Source: Brachynemurus nebulosus (lineage: Eukaryota; Arthropoda; Insecta; Neuroptera; Myrmeleontidae). From it: a stretch of 64,000 nt of DNA. The stretch covers positions 3,617,347 to 3,681,346 of the forward strand of contig JAPWDM010000008.1 of assembly GCA_035578155.1 (NCBI GenBank), written 5' to 3'. The position numbers were made by a program, and so were the translations under genes. The notes beneath the pieces were generated by a model. It saw only the letters and a list, made by a program, of their open reading frames with translations, was not told the origin of the DNA and ran no database searches. Below, piece by piece: positions 24,234 through 35,513 of the stretch (position 1 is the stretch's first letter; each line of letters begins with the position of its first letter).

Positions 24234-24876
24234 TTCAGATTTGTTTTTACACAATTTAATTATACAATATACAAACTTGAAATTACACAATCCTTAAATG
24301 GGGAATTTGACTAATTTTGAGAAACTATTTTAAAACAGACATATTTATGTATTATGCATGTATACGTTTTTAATTTTTTTTAAATAATGCCGAAAATTGT
24401 TAGAAAAAATTATTTAGTATTTGTTCTCAAAATTGGCGCGAAAATGTTTACTAGCTGTCAGTTACGTCACATTCTCTAGATAGCAACAGGTGTTCTGTAA
24501 CTAAGAAAAATAAATGTTTATTTTTCTTGTATAACTAGGAAAAAAAATTGTTGATTTTTAAAAAAATTAATTAAATTTTAGGGAATTTTGTAGAGGACTA
24601 CAACATGCGATTTTTCTTTTTTTAACCGGTAAAAACAAAGGAATAGTGGTGGAAATTTTAAATTATGAAAAGTTAAAGCGCGGTAGCATATTTTTGTTTT
24701 GGAAAACTTAAATTTATTAATATTTTTCACAATTTTTTATAATGACAACTATACGATATAGCACATATTTTAAAGCAAGTTAGTGTATAATTTATTTATA
24801 GGAAACGGTAAAAATAACAAAACATTGCGAAATACACTTACGTATAACTAGTAAAATAAATAAAACAAAAAATATA

Positions 24877-26729
24877 TTTAATGATTTCGTTTTAACCAAT
24901 TACCCAATGATTTAGGAACCGGATATTCAGGACCCCAATAATTAGAGTTGAATTCCAGAAAAACAATTTATTTTTTCATTAGTCAAATGTACATTTCGGA
25001 ACATATGTCCCTTCTTCAGTGACCTATTTAACAATTAAAAATAAGTAAGTTACAATTGTGTTAGGTGTTTTGTAAAAAGAAAAAAAGATTGACAATGTAT
25101 TTTTCTTTTAGTCTAATACATACATGTTATGAACATTGCATAAAGAATAAACATTTTATTTGAAATCTTAAAGGAAAGAATTTATTTAATTTCACAAAAT
25201 TAACTATGGAAAATATAATAAGGTATATTGAAAAATTTTTTTTTTGTATGTTATAAATATTAATATTAATCGATATTTACTTATCAAATTTTATTTTATT
25301 TGTAGTGGAGGTATACACTATATGGTCTATCTATATCATTATCGATGTATAAGGGAAATTAGCAGAAAAAACCAGCTTATTTTCAGTATTAGGAATTAAA
25401 AAAGTTTTTGTTTTTTAATTTAAACAAACATCCGGACAGACAATAAGAATGTAAGTCAAAAAAGACAGAAATTATAAGAGAAAAAAGATTATAATAGAAA
25501 ATTCAAGAGTTTACTCACCAAAATTTTAATTAATTATATTCAAGTTCCTTTCATTTAAACTTTTGCATATACATTTCTGTATATTTTTGTCCAAATATGC
25601 ATTTCATAAGAAAATTGTCAAAAATTGATAAAAAGAAAAAACAAGGAACTTTTTATTAAAAAGTTTTATATATATAATAATTGACTTTAAAGATATTAAA
25701 TTTAATAATTAAGTCTTAAATAAAATAATATTTTTTTAAAAAATTATATTGTGAGTACATGTAATTGTACTGTTGTTTGACAGTAACTAACAATAGAACC
25801 AATTACAACAGTTAGTTACTGTCAAACAACAGTACAATTACAATGTACTCACAATATAATTTTTTAAAAAAATATTATTTTATTTAAGACTTAATTATTA
25901 AATTTAATATCTTTAAAGTCAATTATTATATATATAAAACTTTTTAATAAAAAGTTCCTTGTTTTTTCTTTTTATCAATTTTTGACAATTTTCTTATAAA
26001 ATGCATATTTGGACAAAAATATACAGAAATGTATATGCAAAAGTTTAAATGAAAGGAACTTGAATATAATTAATTAAAATTTTGGTGAGTAAACTCTTGA
26101 ATTTTCTATTATAATCTTTTTTCTCTTATAATTTCTGTCTTTTTTGACTTACATTCTTATTGTCTGTCCGGATGTTTGTTTAAATTAAAAAACAAAAACT
26201 TTTTTAATTCCTAATACTGAAAATAAGCTGGTTTTTTCTGCTAATTTCCCTTATACATCGATAATGATATAGATAGACCATATAGTGTATACCTCCACTA
26301 CAAATAAAATAAAATTTGATAAGTAAATATCGATTAATATTAATATTTATAACATACAAAAAAAAAATTTTTCAATATACCTTATTATATTTTCCATAGT
26401 TAATTTTGTGAAATTAAATAAATTCTTTCCTTTAAGATTTCAAATAAAATGTTTATTCTTTATGCAATGTTCATAACATGTATGTATTAGACTAAAAGAA
26501 AAATACATTGTCAATCTTTTTTTCTTTTTACAAAACACCTAACACAATAATTGTAACTTACTTATTTTTAATTGTTAAATAGGTCACTGAAGAAGGGACA
26601 TATGTTCCGAAATGTACATTTGACTAATGAAAAAATAAATTGTTTTTCTGGAATTCAACTCTAATTATTGGGGTCCTGAATATCCGGTTCCTAAATCATT
26701 GGGTAATTGGTTAAAACGAAATCATTAAA
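24877..26729. repeat. 1.85-kb near-perfect palindrome
   Basis: Both arms of roughly 900 bp run from TTTAATGATTTCGTTTTAAC inward to a short spacer around 25795-25808. I see only a few differences, for example TTTCATAAG against CTTATAAAA near 25605/25995. The outer ~150 bp include ACATTTCGGAACATATGTCC and CCCTTCTTCAGTGACC. No open frame. Such a palindrome could fold into long hairpin RNA. Confidence 0.9.
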
Positions 26730-26879
26730 CTCTTGAAATCCCAATTAAAACTACGTTGATTAAAAAAAAAAAATATATTTTAAAAAAAAAGAAAACAGAA
26801 AAATTGCATTTTAATTATGACATGTAGGTATTCCAACATGATATTTAAGCACTGATACCATAGAGCATAGAGAACATCC

Positions 26880-27005
26880 AGAACATAGGTACTCACAGAA
26901 CACTAGAAGCAAACTAAAATTATTAAAAGAATAAAAAAAGTGTAGATTGCTTGGAGTCATTTGTTGGTCTATCACAGCTTAAGGTGACTAGTCGTGCATC
27001 AGCTC
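26880..27005. repeat. Dispersed repeat shared with 39160-39320
   Basis: AGAACACTAGAAGC, then GCTTGGAGTCATTTGT and TCACAGCTTAAGG occur in the same order in both places. Confidence 0.55.
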
Positions 27006-27277
27006 TACCAAAGCAAACAAGCATTGTTAGGTCGTGGTTACTAACAAAGATAAATGCATATAATTTTATGATGTGTAACAAATTTTATTTTGTGTTAATA
27101 AATAATAACGACAAGGGTGTAAGGTAAGGGTGTTTGTAGTTCAATATAGTAATACATATACATTTATACCTGCAATTTATTTCGTATACAAAATTGAGTG
27201 CCGTTTTTTCAAAAAAAAAAAAAAATTAAAAAAGGGTCTTTTTAAAAAAATTATTCATTTTTAGTACAGCCGAAAAA

Positions 27278-27503
27278 TTTTTATACAAAATTTATAAATA
27301 AAAAACAACATAGAATTATACCATTTACACTGTATCAATAGATCGGTTTGATTTATGTAAATTTGGGGCGTCAGTGGGTGGCGTCGGTGGGCGGCGCGCG
27401 CCACCCACTGACGCCCCAAATTTACATAAATCAAACCGATCTATTGATACAGTGTAAACGGTATAATTCTATGTTGTTTTTTATTTATAAATTTTGTATA
27501 AAA
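27278..27503. repeat. 226-bp palindrome with GC-rich core
   Basis: Arms of about 102 bp are virtually identical (AAACCGATCTATTGATACAG on the right). The core is GGGGCGTCAGTGGGTGGCG, a 15-base spacer, then the inverse. It sits inside the 24300-28589 element. Confidence 0.9.
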
Positions 27504-27539
27504 AATAAAGGAAAATTATAATTACTAGAAAAGGTCATC

Positions 27540-27737
27540 TCAGTGCCGCGCCTGGGGCCCTAATTTGTAGGATGCCACGCGTCATGCTAGTAACGGCGCT
27601 TCGCGCCGTAATTTGTACGACGCTACGCGTCGTTCTCATAACGGCGCTCCGCGCCGTAATTCGTACGACGCGTAGCGTCCGGGTCAAAACGACGCTTCGC
27701 GCCGTAATTTGTATGACGCCCACGTCGTTCTCATAAC
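27540..27737. repeat. 48-bp GC-rich hairpin satellite, ~4 units
   Basis: Units recur at 48-bp spacing (27595, 27643, 27691). Each pairs two small palindromes, GGCGCTTCGCGCC and GACGCTACGCGTC, joined by GTAATTTGTAC and TTCTCATAAC. A related, more diverged pair lies at 27888-27968 (CCGAGTCTCACTCGG, CGAGTGACACTCG). The GC content stands out against the AT-rich surroundings. The open frame across it is an artefact. Confidence 0.8.
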
Positions 27738-28591
27738 CGACCGACTAAATGCCTTAAGCAGTATCTGACACACTCAGACACACTGCTATCACTGCTATCC
27801 ACAATTTTTTTAAACATACGTTTAGGGCTTGCATGCATATATATCATAACTGGTGTATATTCTCTCTGTCGTTAACCACTTTAGCGGATACCCCGAGTCT
27901 CACTCGGGTCCGTAATTCTAACAACTAGCGGACACGACGAGTGACACTCGTTCTCATGTCGGTAACTGTTTGTGCTGCCACCTATTTGAATAAGAAAAAG
28001 AATACATTATAGAGAGCTTTATTTATCCTAGAATCAAACCTTTTTAACATAGTTATCTAGAAGGTGGTTAACTTGGATGGTATTTTTTTTGTCAGTTTAA
28101 AATAAATTGACAATCCGCTAAAGAGGTTAATAAATGTCGTTCTGTTCAGACGTATTGGGTAAATGTGAGTAACATTTAAAATGTAATATTTAATAATAAA
28201 ACGCAATTATTTTTAATAAAAATATGTGACCGCGCTTTAACTCTTTAAGTACAATAATTCTCAGCCACATTTGTTTTTTTTTTTCCGGCAAACATCGAAA
28301 TTGCAGCGTGTTGTAGTCCTCTACATTTTACCCAAATTTTAATTAATTTTCATAGTTATGTTGCTAACCGGAATTTAAGCAGCGACACTAGTGGCGATAG
28401 TGTTGAAATATAAGAGAAAGCAACGTCACAGCCCGTTTCTGCTTACGTGGATTTTAGCTAAAAAAATTACTCTTTTAAAATCAAATAATGATAGTTAAGA
28501 TGAATTAGTATAATAAATTGCTGTTTTTTATTATAAATTTTCATTAAAATTTGTTTTAATAGCTTTTGTTTGATACTGTCAAATACCCCAT

Positions 28592-28712
28592 TGTCTGCCG
28601 AGGTTACGTGCACATCTGTTACACAAAGCTACTTGACAAAGCTTGTAGAGCAGAACATGATCGTATTCCATTAGCAAAACACAAACGACACTGTGTAACA
28701 CAGCTGTAACAC
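28592..28712 (-). promoter_or_regulatory. Upstream block displaced from gene B
   Basis: TTGTCTGCCGAGGTTACGTG, then CACATCTGTTACACAAAGCT and on to AACACAAACGACACTGTGTAA match the regions upstream of genes A and C, but no exon follows on its 3' side. It is the counterpart cut from gene B by the element at 24300-28589. Confidence 0.7.
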
Positions 28713-28984
28713 AGATTTTTCGAACCTTTAAAAATTCATATCTCGAAAACTATTAACTTTATCGTAGAAAGTCATAGGACCTTTTTTATTTGTATTTCAA
28801 TAAAGAATATAAAAAAAAATTTGTCAGGTTGAAAAATAACAATTCCTTGCAATTGTATAAAAAATTTCGGTTTAAACAAAATGGCGCCGGGTTGTCCCCT
28901 GGCAACATGCATTTATATCATCAGTAGGGCAATGTCAACAGGATCGCATAAAAAAATTGAGGTGGAATAGTTTTCGGTACTCAT

Positions 28985-30134
28985 TAGAGATGTGCCAAAC
29001 TCGTGAATTCACGCGTGACCCATTGTGATCGTGAACAATTTTTTATGATCGTGCGTGAGTGGGCGTGATCGTGACATTTAATTTCTTGCCGTGAATAACT
29101 CGTGAGTCACGAAAAGTTAAAGACCATGAATAAAAAAATTTTAAAAATATTTTTTTTCAATTTTAGGGAATATTAACTAAACCAATTTTATTTTTTAACT
29201 AAAAAAAAAAAAAAAAAAAAAACGTTTCTTTTATATTAGGTACTTTTTATGAGTACAAGTAGGTACAAATCCAATAACCCTTTGTACTAACAAATTCCAG
29301 TTTTTTACGAAGATACTTGGAGTGTATACAAAATGATTTACAATTTAGAAATGTCCAACTGTGTTTATGATATTGTTCTGATTATTTCTTCCGTTTTTAA
29401 ATAATTCCTTAAATTCTTAAAATTGGCCTGTCTACATATATTCGGTCTCAGTCAATGGGTATATTTGAAAATATTACAAGGTCAGTTTTACAGCTTTCAA
29501 TAGTATGATCTATCATTCTATGAAGGAATAATATAAAGAACATATGGGTTAATTTTAAGGAAATATTATGTTTTTCAACATTTTAAGTTGTTTATTGTCA
29601 TTATTATTATTTTTTTCCAATTTTATTATTTATGGGTACCTACTAAAAAAATATTTTGCCACAATTTTGTTAAAAAACTACATATATTATTTAGTTTGGC
29701 TGTGCGAAATATCATATTTATATACAAATACAGTACCTACAATAAGAACAAAAATTAAACAATAAATCACCAGATGAAAAATTTTGAAAATTTTCTCACT
29801 TTCCAGAAAAAAATAAATAGCATGTAACTTGCATCAGTATTAATCTCAGTGAACCGTACTAACCGTATTTCTGATTTTATCGTGAGGACACACTTTTTAC
29901 TGACTGTTAAAACGCTAGTGATTTTTACTCAAAATTCAAACGATTCTATTTAAAAGTTTTTATGTTTAATTCGTAAGCGTGCGTGAGTGTGAAAGTATTA
30001 AATTTTTTTGTTCGTGATTGTGCGTGAGTGTGAAAAGAAATAAATTTTCTCGTTCGTGATTGGACGTGAGTACAATACCTAATTCGTGACTGTGCGTGAT
30101 CGTGAATACAAATGTACTCACGAGCACATCTCTA
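28985..30134. mobile_element. hAT-like element, perfect 8-bp duplication
   Basis: The ends TAGAGATGTGC and GCACATCTCTA are inverted, and GTACTCAT flanks both sides exactly (28977-28984, 30135-30142). Near both ends are many copies of CGTGATTGTGCGTGAGTGTGA-like motifs, probably subterminal transposase sites. No transposase domain was seen in the 1150 bp. Confidence 0.85.
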
Positions 30135-30219
30135 GTACTCATGCGCCAGTACCTCCTATACTATTTTTGTTGTAAATGAAATAGAATTTATAAAAATTCT
30201 ATACAATCCCACCTAAATT

Positions 30220-30405
30220 CCGGTTTGGAATAAATCATATCGTCATCATATTGTTATTCAAAATTAAATACATAACAAACAATGATAATATAATAAAACA
30301 AATGTAACAAGATTTTGTGTTGTCAGCAATTCAGCATATCAATATATCAAAATGATTGATTAGCAAAGAATAGAAGTTATATTTTAAAATACATATTATG
30401 ATCTA
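30220..30405. repeat. Shared downstream flank of the zinc-finger unit
   Basis: The run from AAATACATAACAAACAATGA to ACATATTATGATCTAA is nearly identical to 21455-21600 and 40830-41195. It is the 3' flank of the duplicated gene unit and gives empty-site references for nearby insertions. Confidence 0.7.
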
Positions 30406-31322
30406 ACAAGGGTAGGGCACGGGGTGAGGAACTGACTTCGGGATGAGACTTCGTATATTAATAGTATACCTTTAAGGTATTAATATACTAAATTAATATA
30501 CTAAAATAGTAAAATGCAAATAGCCAGTCGTTTTCGAGAAAAATGCCTTTAAAGTTTTAAATTTTTTTTTAATATCGTTTACACGAATTTTATATAATAC
30601 TTATACAACAAGAGCCCAATGGCTTGGTGGTCAGCGTCTCGGCTCCAAGTCCTGGAGGAAGGTTACGGGTTCGAGGCTTGGTCCATGCAGTAATTTTGTA
30701 TATATTTAATTTAAAATATTATAAAAAACAATAATAAAATTAATTCTAGTGAATTCCAGGTAGAATTCTTATTCTACAAATTTTATAATCTTTAGGATTT
30801 TTGAACAAACTGGTCAGTTCATTTTTGAATTTTGTAGTGACCGGAGCTATTTGTATTCTTATTATCAATACAGTTTATTTTTTTTTTAATTTTCTGCCGT
30901 AAAAATGTCTGCAGACAAAGAAATTGCTAGTGCCTCATGAGTCGGAGATAAAGTCGCTGAAGAATCACTGTATAGTGAAATATCCAAGTTATCATTAAAA
31001 AGTTTGACCATCTAACTGAAATCCACTAGAATTAATTTTGTTAATAATTTTTATAATATTTTAAATTAAATACAAAAAAAAAAATTTAAAAAATTACTAT
31101 ATGGACCCAGCCTCGGACCCGTCACCCCCAGGACTTGGTGCCGAGGCGCTGACCACCAAGCCATCGGGCTCTTGTTGTATATCATATTAAATTCGTATAA
31201 AAGATATTAAAACTTTAAAAGCATTTTTCTCGAAAACGACTGGCTATTTGCATTTTACTATTTTTAGTATATTAATACCTTAAAGGTATACTATTAATAT
31301 ACGAAGTCTCATCCCGAAGTCA
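30406..31322. mobile_element. Inverted-repeat element with tRNA-like heads
   Basis: An inverted repeat spans 30433-31322 from TGACTTCGGGATGAGACTTC. Each arm holds a head GAGCCC-ATGGCTTGGTGGTC with a box-A-like TGGCTTGGTGG and a box-B-like GGGTTCGAGGC (GGGTCCGAGGC on the other side). The equivalent flanks of B and D read GATCTAAGTACAGTTGAACC without it, so it is an insertion. No coding frame. Confidence 0.7.
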
Positions 31323-31479
31323 CACAGTTGAACCCATCACAAATTTCATCAACTTTTAATGTTTCGTTTCGATTTTACAAACATTTTAAATTTATTTAAT
31401 TGTATTACAAACATATTAATATCATACAACGACAACGTGCATTTGTGACCTTATTGAAGTCATGGTACCATATGAAAGG

Positions 31480-31549
31480 CTATTTTCCTGTATGTACTGT
31501 TTCATGTTTTTTTTAAATCACTTGAGTAGTAAATGTTTTAGTACATATA
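31480..31549 (-). pseudogene. Lost terminal finger of gene C
   Basis: After the stop, the sequence still resembles the last finger and the terminal VHTGK-stop of gene D, but out of frame. An 8-bp deletion (TGGTGAAA of the HSGEKP linker) shifts the frame, and small T/A indels follow. Confidence 0.8.
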
Positions 31550-33539
31550 TTACACTTGTATGGTTCTGTGTATTCTTTTATGTCTTTTTAAATTACTTAA
31601 CTGAGTAAATGTTTCAGAACAAATACTACAGTGATATGGTTTTTCACCACTGCGAATTCTTTCATGTTTTTTTAAATTACTTAAATGACTGAATGTTTTA
31701 AAACATATATTACACTGGTATGGTTTTTCACCACTGTGAATTTTTTCATGTGATTTTAAATCACTTGAACGAGTAAATTTTTTAGAACAAATACTACACT
31801 GATATGGTTTTTCACCACTGTGAATTCTTTCATGTTTTTTTAAATTACTTAAATGACTGAATGTTTTAAAACATATATTACACTGGTATGGTTTTTCACC
31901 ACTGTGAAATCTTTCATGTGATTTTAAATCACTTGAACGAGTAAATGTTTTAGAACATACGTTACATTCGTATGACCCCTCCACATTGTGAAGTCTTTCA
32001 TGTTCTCTTAAATTAATCGAATTAATGAATGTTTTTGAACACACACTACACTGATATAGTCTTTCACCACTGTGAATTCTTTCATGTCTTTTTAAATTAC
32101 TTGACTGAGTAAATATTTTAGAACATATGTTACACTGATATGGTTTTTCACCAGTGTGGACTCTTGCATGATGTCTTAGAGTACTTAAATGACTGAATGT
32201 TTTAAAACATATATTACACTGATATGGTTTTTCACCACTGTGAATTTTTTCATGTGATTTTAAATCACTTGAACGAGTAAATGTTTTAGAACAAATATTA
32301 CACTGATATGGTTTTTCATCACTGTGGATTTTTTCATGTTCTTTTATATTACTTAAATGAGTGAATGTTTTAAAACATATATTACACTGATATGGTTTTT
32401 CACCACTGTGTATTCTTTCATGTCTCTTTAAATCACTTGAATTACGAAATGTTTTAGCACATATATTACACTTGTATGGTCTTTCACCACTATGAATTCT
32501 TTCATGTTTTTTTAAATAAGTTAACTGTTTAAATGTTTTAGAACATACGTTACATTCGTACGGTTTTTCACCACTGTGAATTATTTGATGTGTTTTTAAA
32601 GCACTAGATTGGTTAAATGTTTTAGAACATTGATTACATTTATATGGTCTTTCACCACTGTGAATTGTTTCATGTGTTTTTAAATTACTTAACTGAGTAA
32701 ATGTTTTAGAACACACATTACATTTATATGGTCTTTCGCCACTGTGAATTCTTTTATGTATTTTTAAATTTCTTGACGTATTAAATGTTTTATTACATGT
32801 ATCACACTGATATTGTTTTTTGTCAAAACTTGCAATCTGATGTTCTGTTAAATCTGTCAAATGATCTTCATCGATTTCATCTTGTTCAATTTTGACTTCC
32901 GTATGTAAACTGTTTAAATCTAACAAAGATTCATTCAACTCCTAAAATATTATAATTATATATTTTGATTAATTTGCATAATTTTATTCTGTTATTTTTT
33001 AATCCAAATGTAATACTTACCAATTTTATATTTTGCTCTTGTAAGTCTGTAAGGTTTTTCGTATCTGTCAAATTATTATTTTCTTGGGCCAATTTAACTG
33101 GTTCAAAAACTTTTGTTTCTGTTGATAATACTGAATTATTTTCAAACGCTTCATCTTTTTCCACTTTAATTTCAAATGTGTGAAAATTTTCATGGCTCGG
33201 TCTAATCACTTCATCTTTCACCATTTTAATTTTATTTGCATGGTCAGTTTCATGGACCGGTTCATTCACTTCATTTTTGAAATTATTTTCAAACGCTTCA
33301 TCTTCCTCCACTTTAATTTCAAATTTAAAATCAATTTCATGGCCCGATTCATTCATTTCATTTTTTTCCACTTTAGTTTCAAATGTGTGAAAATTTTCAT
33401 GGCTCGGTCTAATCACTTCATCTTTCTTCACTTTAATTTTATTTGCATGGTCAGTTTCATGGACCGGTTCATTCACTTCATCTTTCTCTACTTTAATTTT
33501 AAATGTATGAAAACCGAATTCATTGGCCGAATTCTCCAT
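31550..33539 (-). CDS. C2H2 zinc-finger protein, gene C (15 fingers)
   Basis: Exons 33021-33539 (173 codons) and 31550-32941, intron 79 nt, phase 0, total about 636 residues. Exon 1 is the longest of the family because a module block (FKNEVNEPVHETDHANKIK and on to IKVEKDE) is duplicated. ψKxE sites are partly lost (IKVKKDE, IKMVKDE). Exon 2 begins IKIEQDE-like (VKIEQDE) and has fifteen CX2CX12HX3H fingers. Finger 14 ends HERIR, so its last zinc-binding His is Arg. The end RTIQV-stop results from an 8-bp deletion that removes the terminal finger. Upstream lies a Tc1-like MITE (33802-34192) also present upstream of E. It is presumably a nuclear DNA-binding protein, still largely open. Confidence 0.87.
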
Positions 33540-33607
33540 TTTAGATTTCTGTTTTTACACAATTTAATTATACAATACAGAAACTTGAAATTACACAATC
33601 CTTAAAA

Positions 33608-33665
33608 TGTCTGCCGAGGTTACGTGCACATCTGTTACACAAAGCTACTTGACAAAGCTAGTAGA
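33608..33665 (-). promoter_or_regulatory. Conserved upstream block of gene C
   Basis: GTCTGCCGAGGTTACGTGCA and CATCTGTTACACAAAGCTAC match the blocks at 10279, 28592 and (inverted) 46396. It is likely part of the promoter or 5' untranslated region of the family. Confidence 0.4.
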
Positions 33666-33801
33666 GAAGAACATCATCGATTGATCGTCTTCCAGGTCTT
33701 CCATTAGTAAAACTATGACGATTAGACAAGGAGTCGAAACTCAATGTATTCAAAAAAGTGTTCAAATCAACGATGGCACTCGTGTTCGACGGATACGAAA
33801 A

Positions 33802-34192
33802 CAGTACTTATTCTCAAATGGAAACGCGAGCTTCTATGTTATTATCCTTGTTAGCTTTTGAATAGAATCTTCTGGATTCTTTTTCAATGTTCAACTCAGT
33901 TATAAAGTGGGTTTTTCGATCGTTTTTAAAATAAACTTAACAATTTTTATTTTGCGTCGCGTCATTTATATTGTGTATTATATAGTTCGCTGACGTCACT
34001 ATGTAAAATCGGAGTCAGTATCATTGGATATCCGCCGTATAAAGTAATTTAAACTATAAGAGTTTATTTCATACATATGTAATTTCTATGTATTTCCTTA
34101 TTATTAAATATCATCAACCGACATTGGTGATTCTCAAATGGAAACACTCACTTCCCTAGTCCCGACGTGTTTCCATTTGAGAATAAGTACTG
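33802..34192. mobile_element. Tc1/mariner-like MITE upstream of gene C
   Basis: The ends CAGTACTTATTCTCAAATGG and the complement are inverted, 391 bp in all, the same length as the copy upstream of gene E (45860-46250). TA follows the right end; the left TA is lost. CAGT ends fit Tc1/mariner. Confidence 0.75.
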
Positions 34193-34860
34193 TAGTTACA
34201 TTCTATTTGATTCGTTTTATGTTTTACTATGTTCGCTATATTCACATCAGTATTCGTGCATTATTAACGCCGCCAGTGGTAAAAAAAGAAAGCCCTTGTA
34301 TTTACCATTTTCCTGACCAGTTTTGTCAATTCCTCTCATATAAGTTAGATCTCCATCTTATAATACTCCATTAGCAAAACATAAACGATTCTATGCATAA
34401 ACGACACCGTGTAACACCGCGCATAGGGAAAAAGTAATGCCAACAAAATTTTCATGACTTTTGTACTTTCTTTTTTCACAAAAAAACTATTTTTTTTTTA
34501 ATTTTGTTGCAAAACTAACCTTTTATCTGCTTTTAATTAAATTATACATGTAATTGGGAATCACTGAAAGTAGACCAAACAGATTGAATCTATTTTTTTT
34601 TAAATCTGGTAACTTTGTCTATGCTTCCCTCTGCAAAAAAACAATAAGTCATGTATCCCTTTTAAACAAACCATATGGTAAAATTTTCCTTTCTCAATAT
34701 GCCGGACTTTTTACTGCCAAGTGATAAGTACAATAGATAAGGCTACAAAAAAAGAAAAAGAAAAAATCAAAGATCCCAACATTAAAAAAGTGAACCCGAG
34801 GAATTTACAAACAATAAATTATACTAAACTATGTTGATAAAATTGAACATTATGTATTTA
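34193..34860. other. Zinc-finger unit upstream flank, no gene
   Basis: At 34375-34540 the sequence matches the gene A upstream region at 10350-10407 and 11598-11680, giving the uninserted state of the hAT site there. The remainder shows nothing recognisable. Confidence 0.5.
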
Positions 34861-34863
34861 GAA

Positions 34864-35412
34864 CTAGCCGTATGCCCGATGGGATTTCCCATCGGCAACA
34901 TCTTTTTATTAGGTACTCACTTTTAATGTTTTTCAGAAGCCTAAATCAATATCCACGTTTCTAACTTTAAAAATGACGAACTTCCCATATGAACTTTCAT
35001 TTTCTGTTTTAACACCTTAGGGAATAAATTTCCAGAAACAACTGACTTTTATTTTATAAATAAAAGCCTAAACGCCTTTTTTCATAACTCCTGTGCTTAA
35101 TTTCGTCCTTCTAAACCCAACAGTTTAGGTTGTGCGTTGTCTGTCAGTCAAAGTTAAAGATTCATTAAATAAGATATTTTTTATTTTAGTAGTCATAGTA
35201 ACATATTTTTCTAACTTCAAAAATGACGAATTTCCATAAAAATTTGCATTCCCTATTTAACCCACTTAGGGGGCGAATTTTCAAAATTCCTTTCTTAGTG
35301 GTCACTTACGTTACATAGGGGACTCCTGTGCAAAATTTCATTCTTCTAAACCCAACGGTTTAGGCTGTGCGTTGTCTGTCAGTCAATCAGTGTTACAAAT
35401 TTATTAAGTAGA
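34864..35412. repeat. Dispersed repeat with TAGCCGTATGCCC head
   Basis: Begins CTAGCCGTATGCCCGATGGG (hyphenated palindrome CCGATGGGATTTCCCATCGG). Contains the motif CTTCTAAACCCAAC-GTTTAG followed by GTGCGTTGTCTGTCAGTCA twice (35110-35152, 35342-35385). The head and tail style recalls a repeat at 49757-50205. Class not assigned. Confidence 0.45.
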
Positions 35413-35513
35413 TTATACCGTACTGTCACAGGTGGCGGCACCTGTACCAATCAATATATACATATGACAGCATTGTGAGCCGCCATATTGCAGGACGAGT
35501 TAACTCGTCTTAA

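Larger units (their letters stand above)
24300..28589. mobile_element. 4.29-kb TIR element splitting gene B upstream region
   Basis: The ends GGGGAATTTGAC and GTCAAATACCCC are inverted, with AT on both sides (24298-24299, 28590-28591). Joining the flanks restores CCTTAAATTGTCTGCCG, exactly as found upstream of gene A. Subterminal sequence is also inverted (GTAGAGGACTACAACA near 24590 against its complement near 28310; AGTTAAAGCGCGGT near 24672 against 28252). A 2-bp AT duplication fits what I recall of ISL2EU-type elements, but no transposase is present. It hosts the palindromes at 24877 and 27278 and the GC-rich array at 27540. Confidence 0.8.

Noticed and set aside
27535..27723. 62-codon frame on the minus strand in the GC-rich array
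   Set aside because: It is produced by the 48-bp tandem repeat and has repeat-like composition only.
29568..29765. 65-codon hydrophobic frame
   Set aside because: It lies inside the hAT-like element 28985-30134 in AT-rich DNA and has no recognisable domain.
32965..33605. Plus-strand frames rich in F, H and I opposite exon 1 of genes B and C
   Set aside because: They are antisense shadows of the acidic repeat modules; the minus strand has splice sites and the family start codon.
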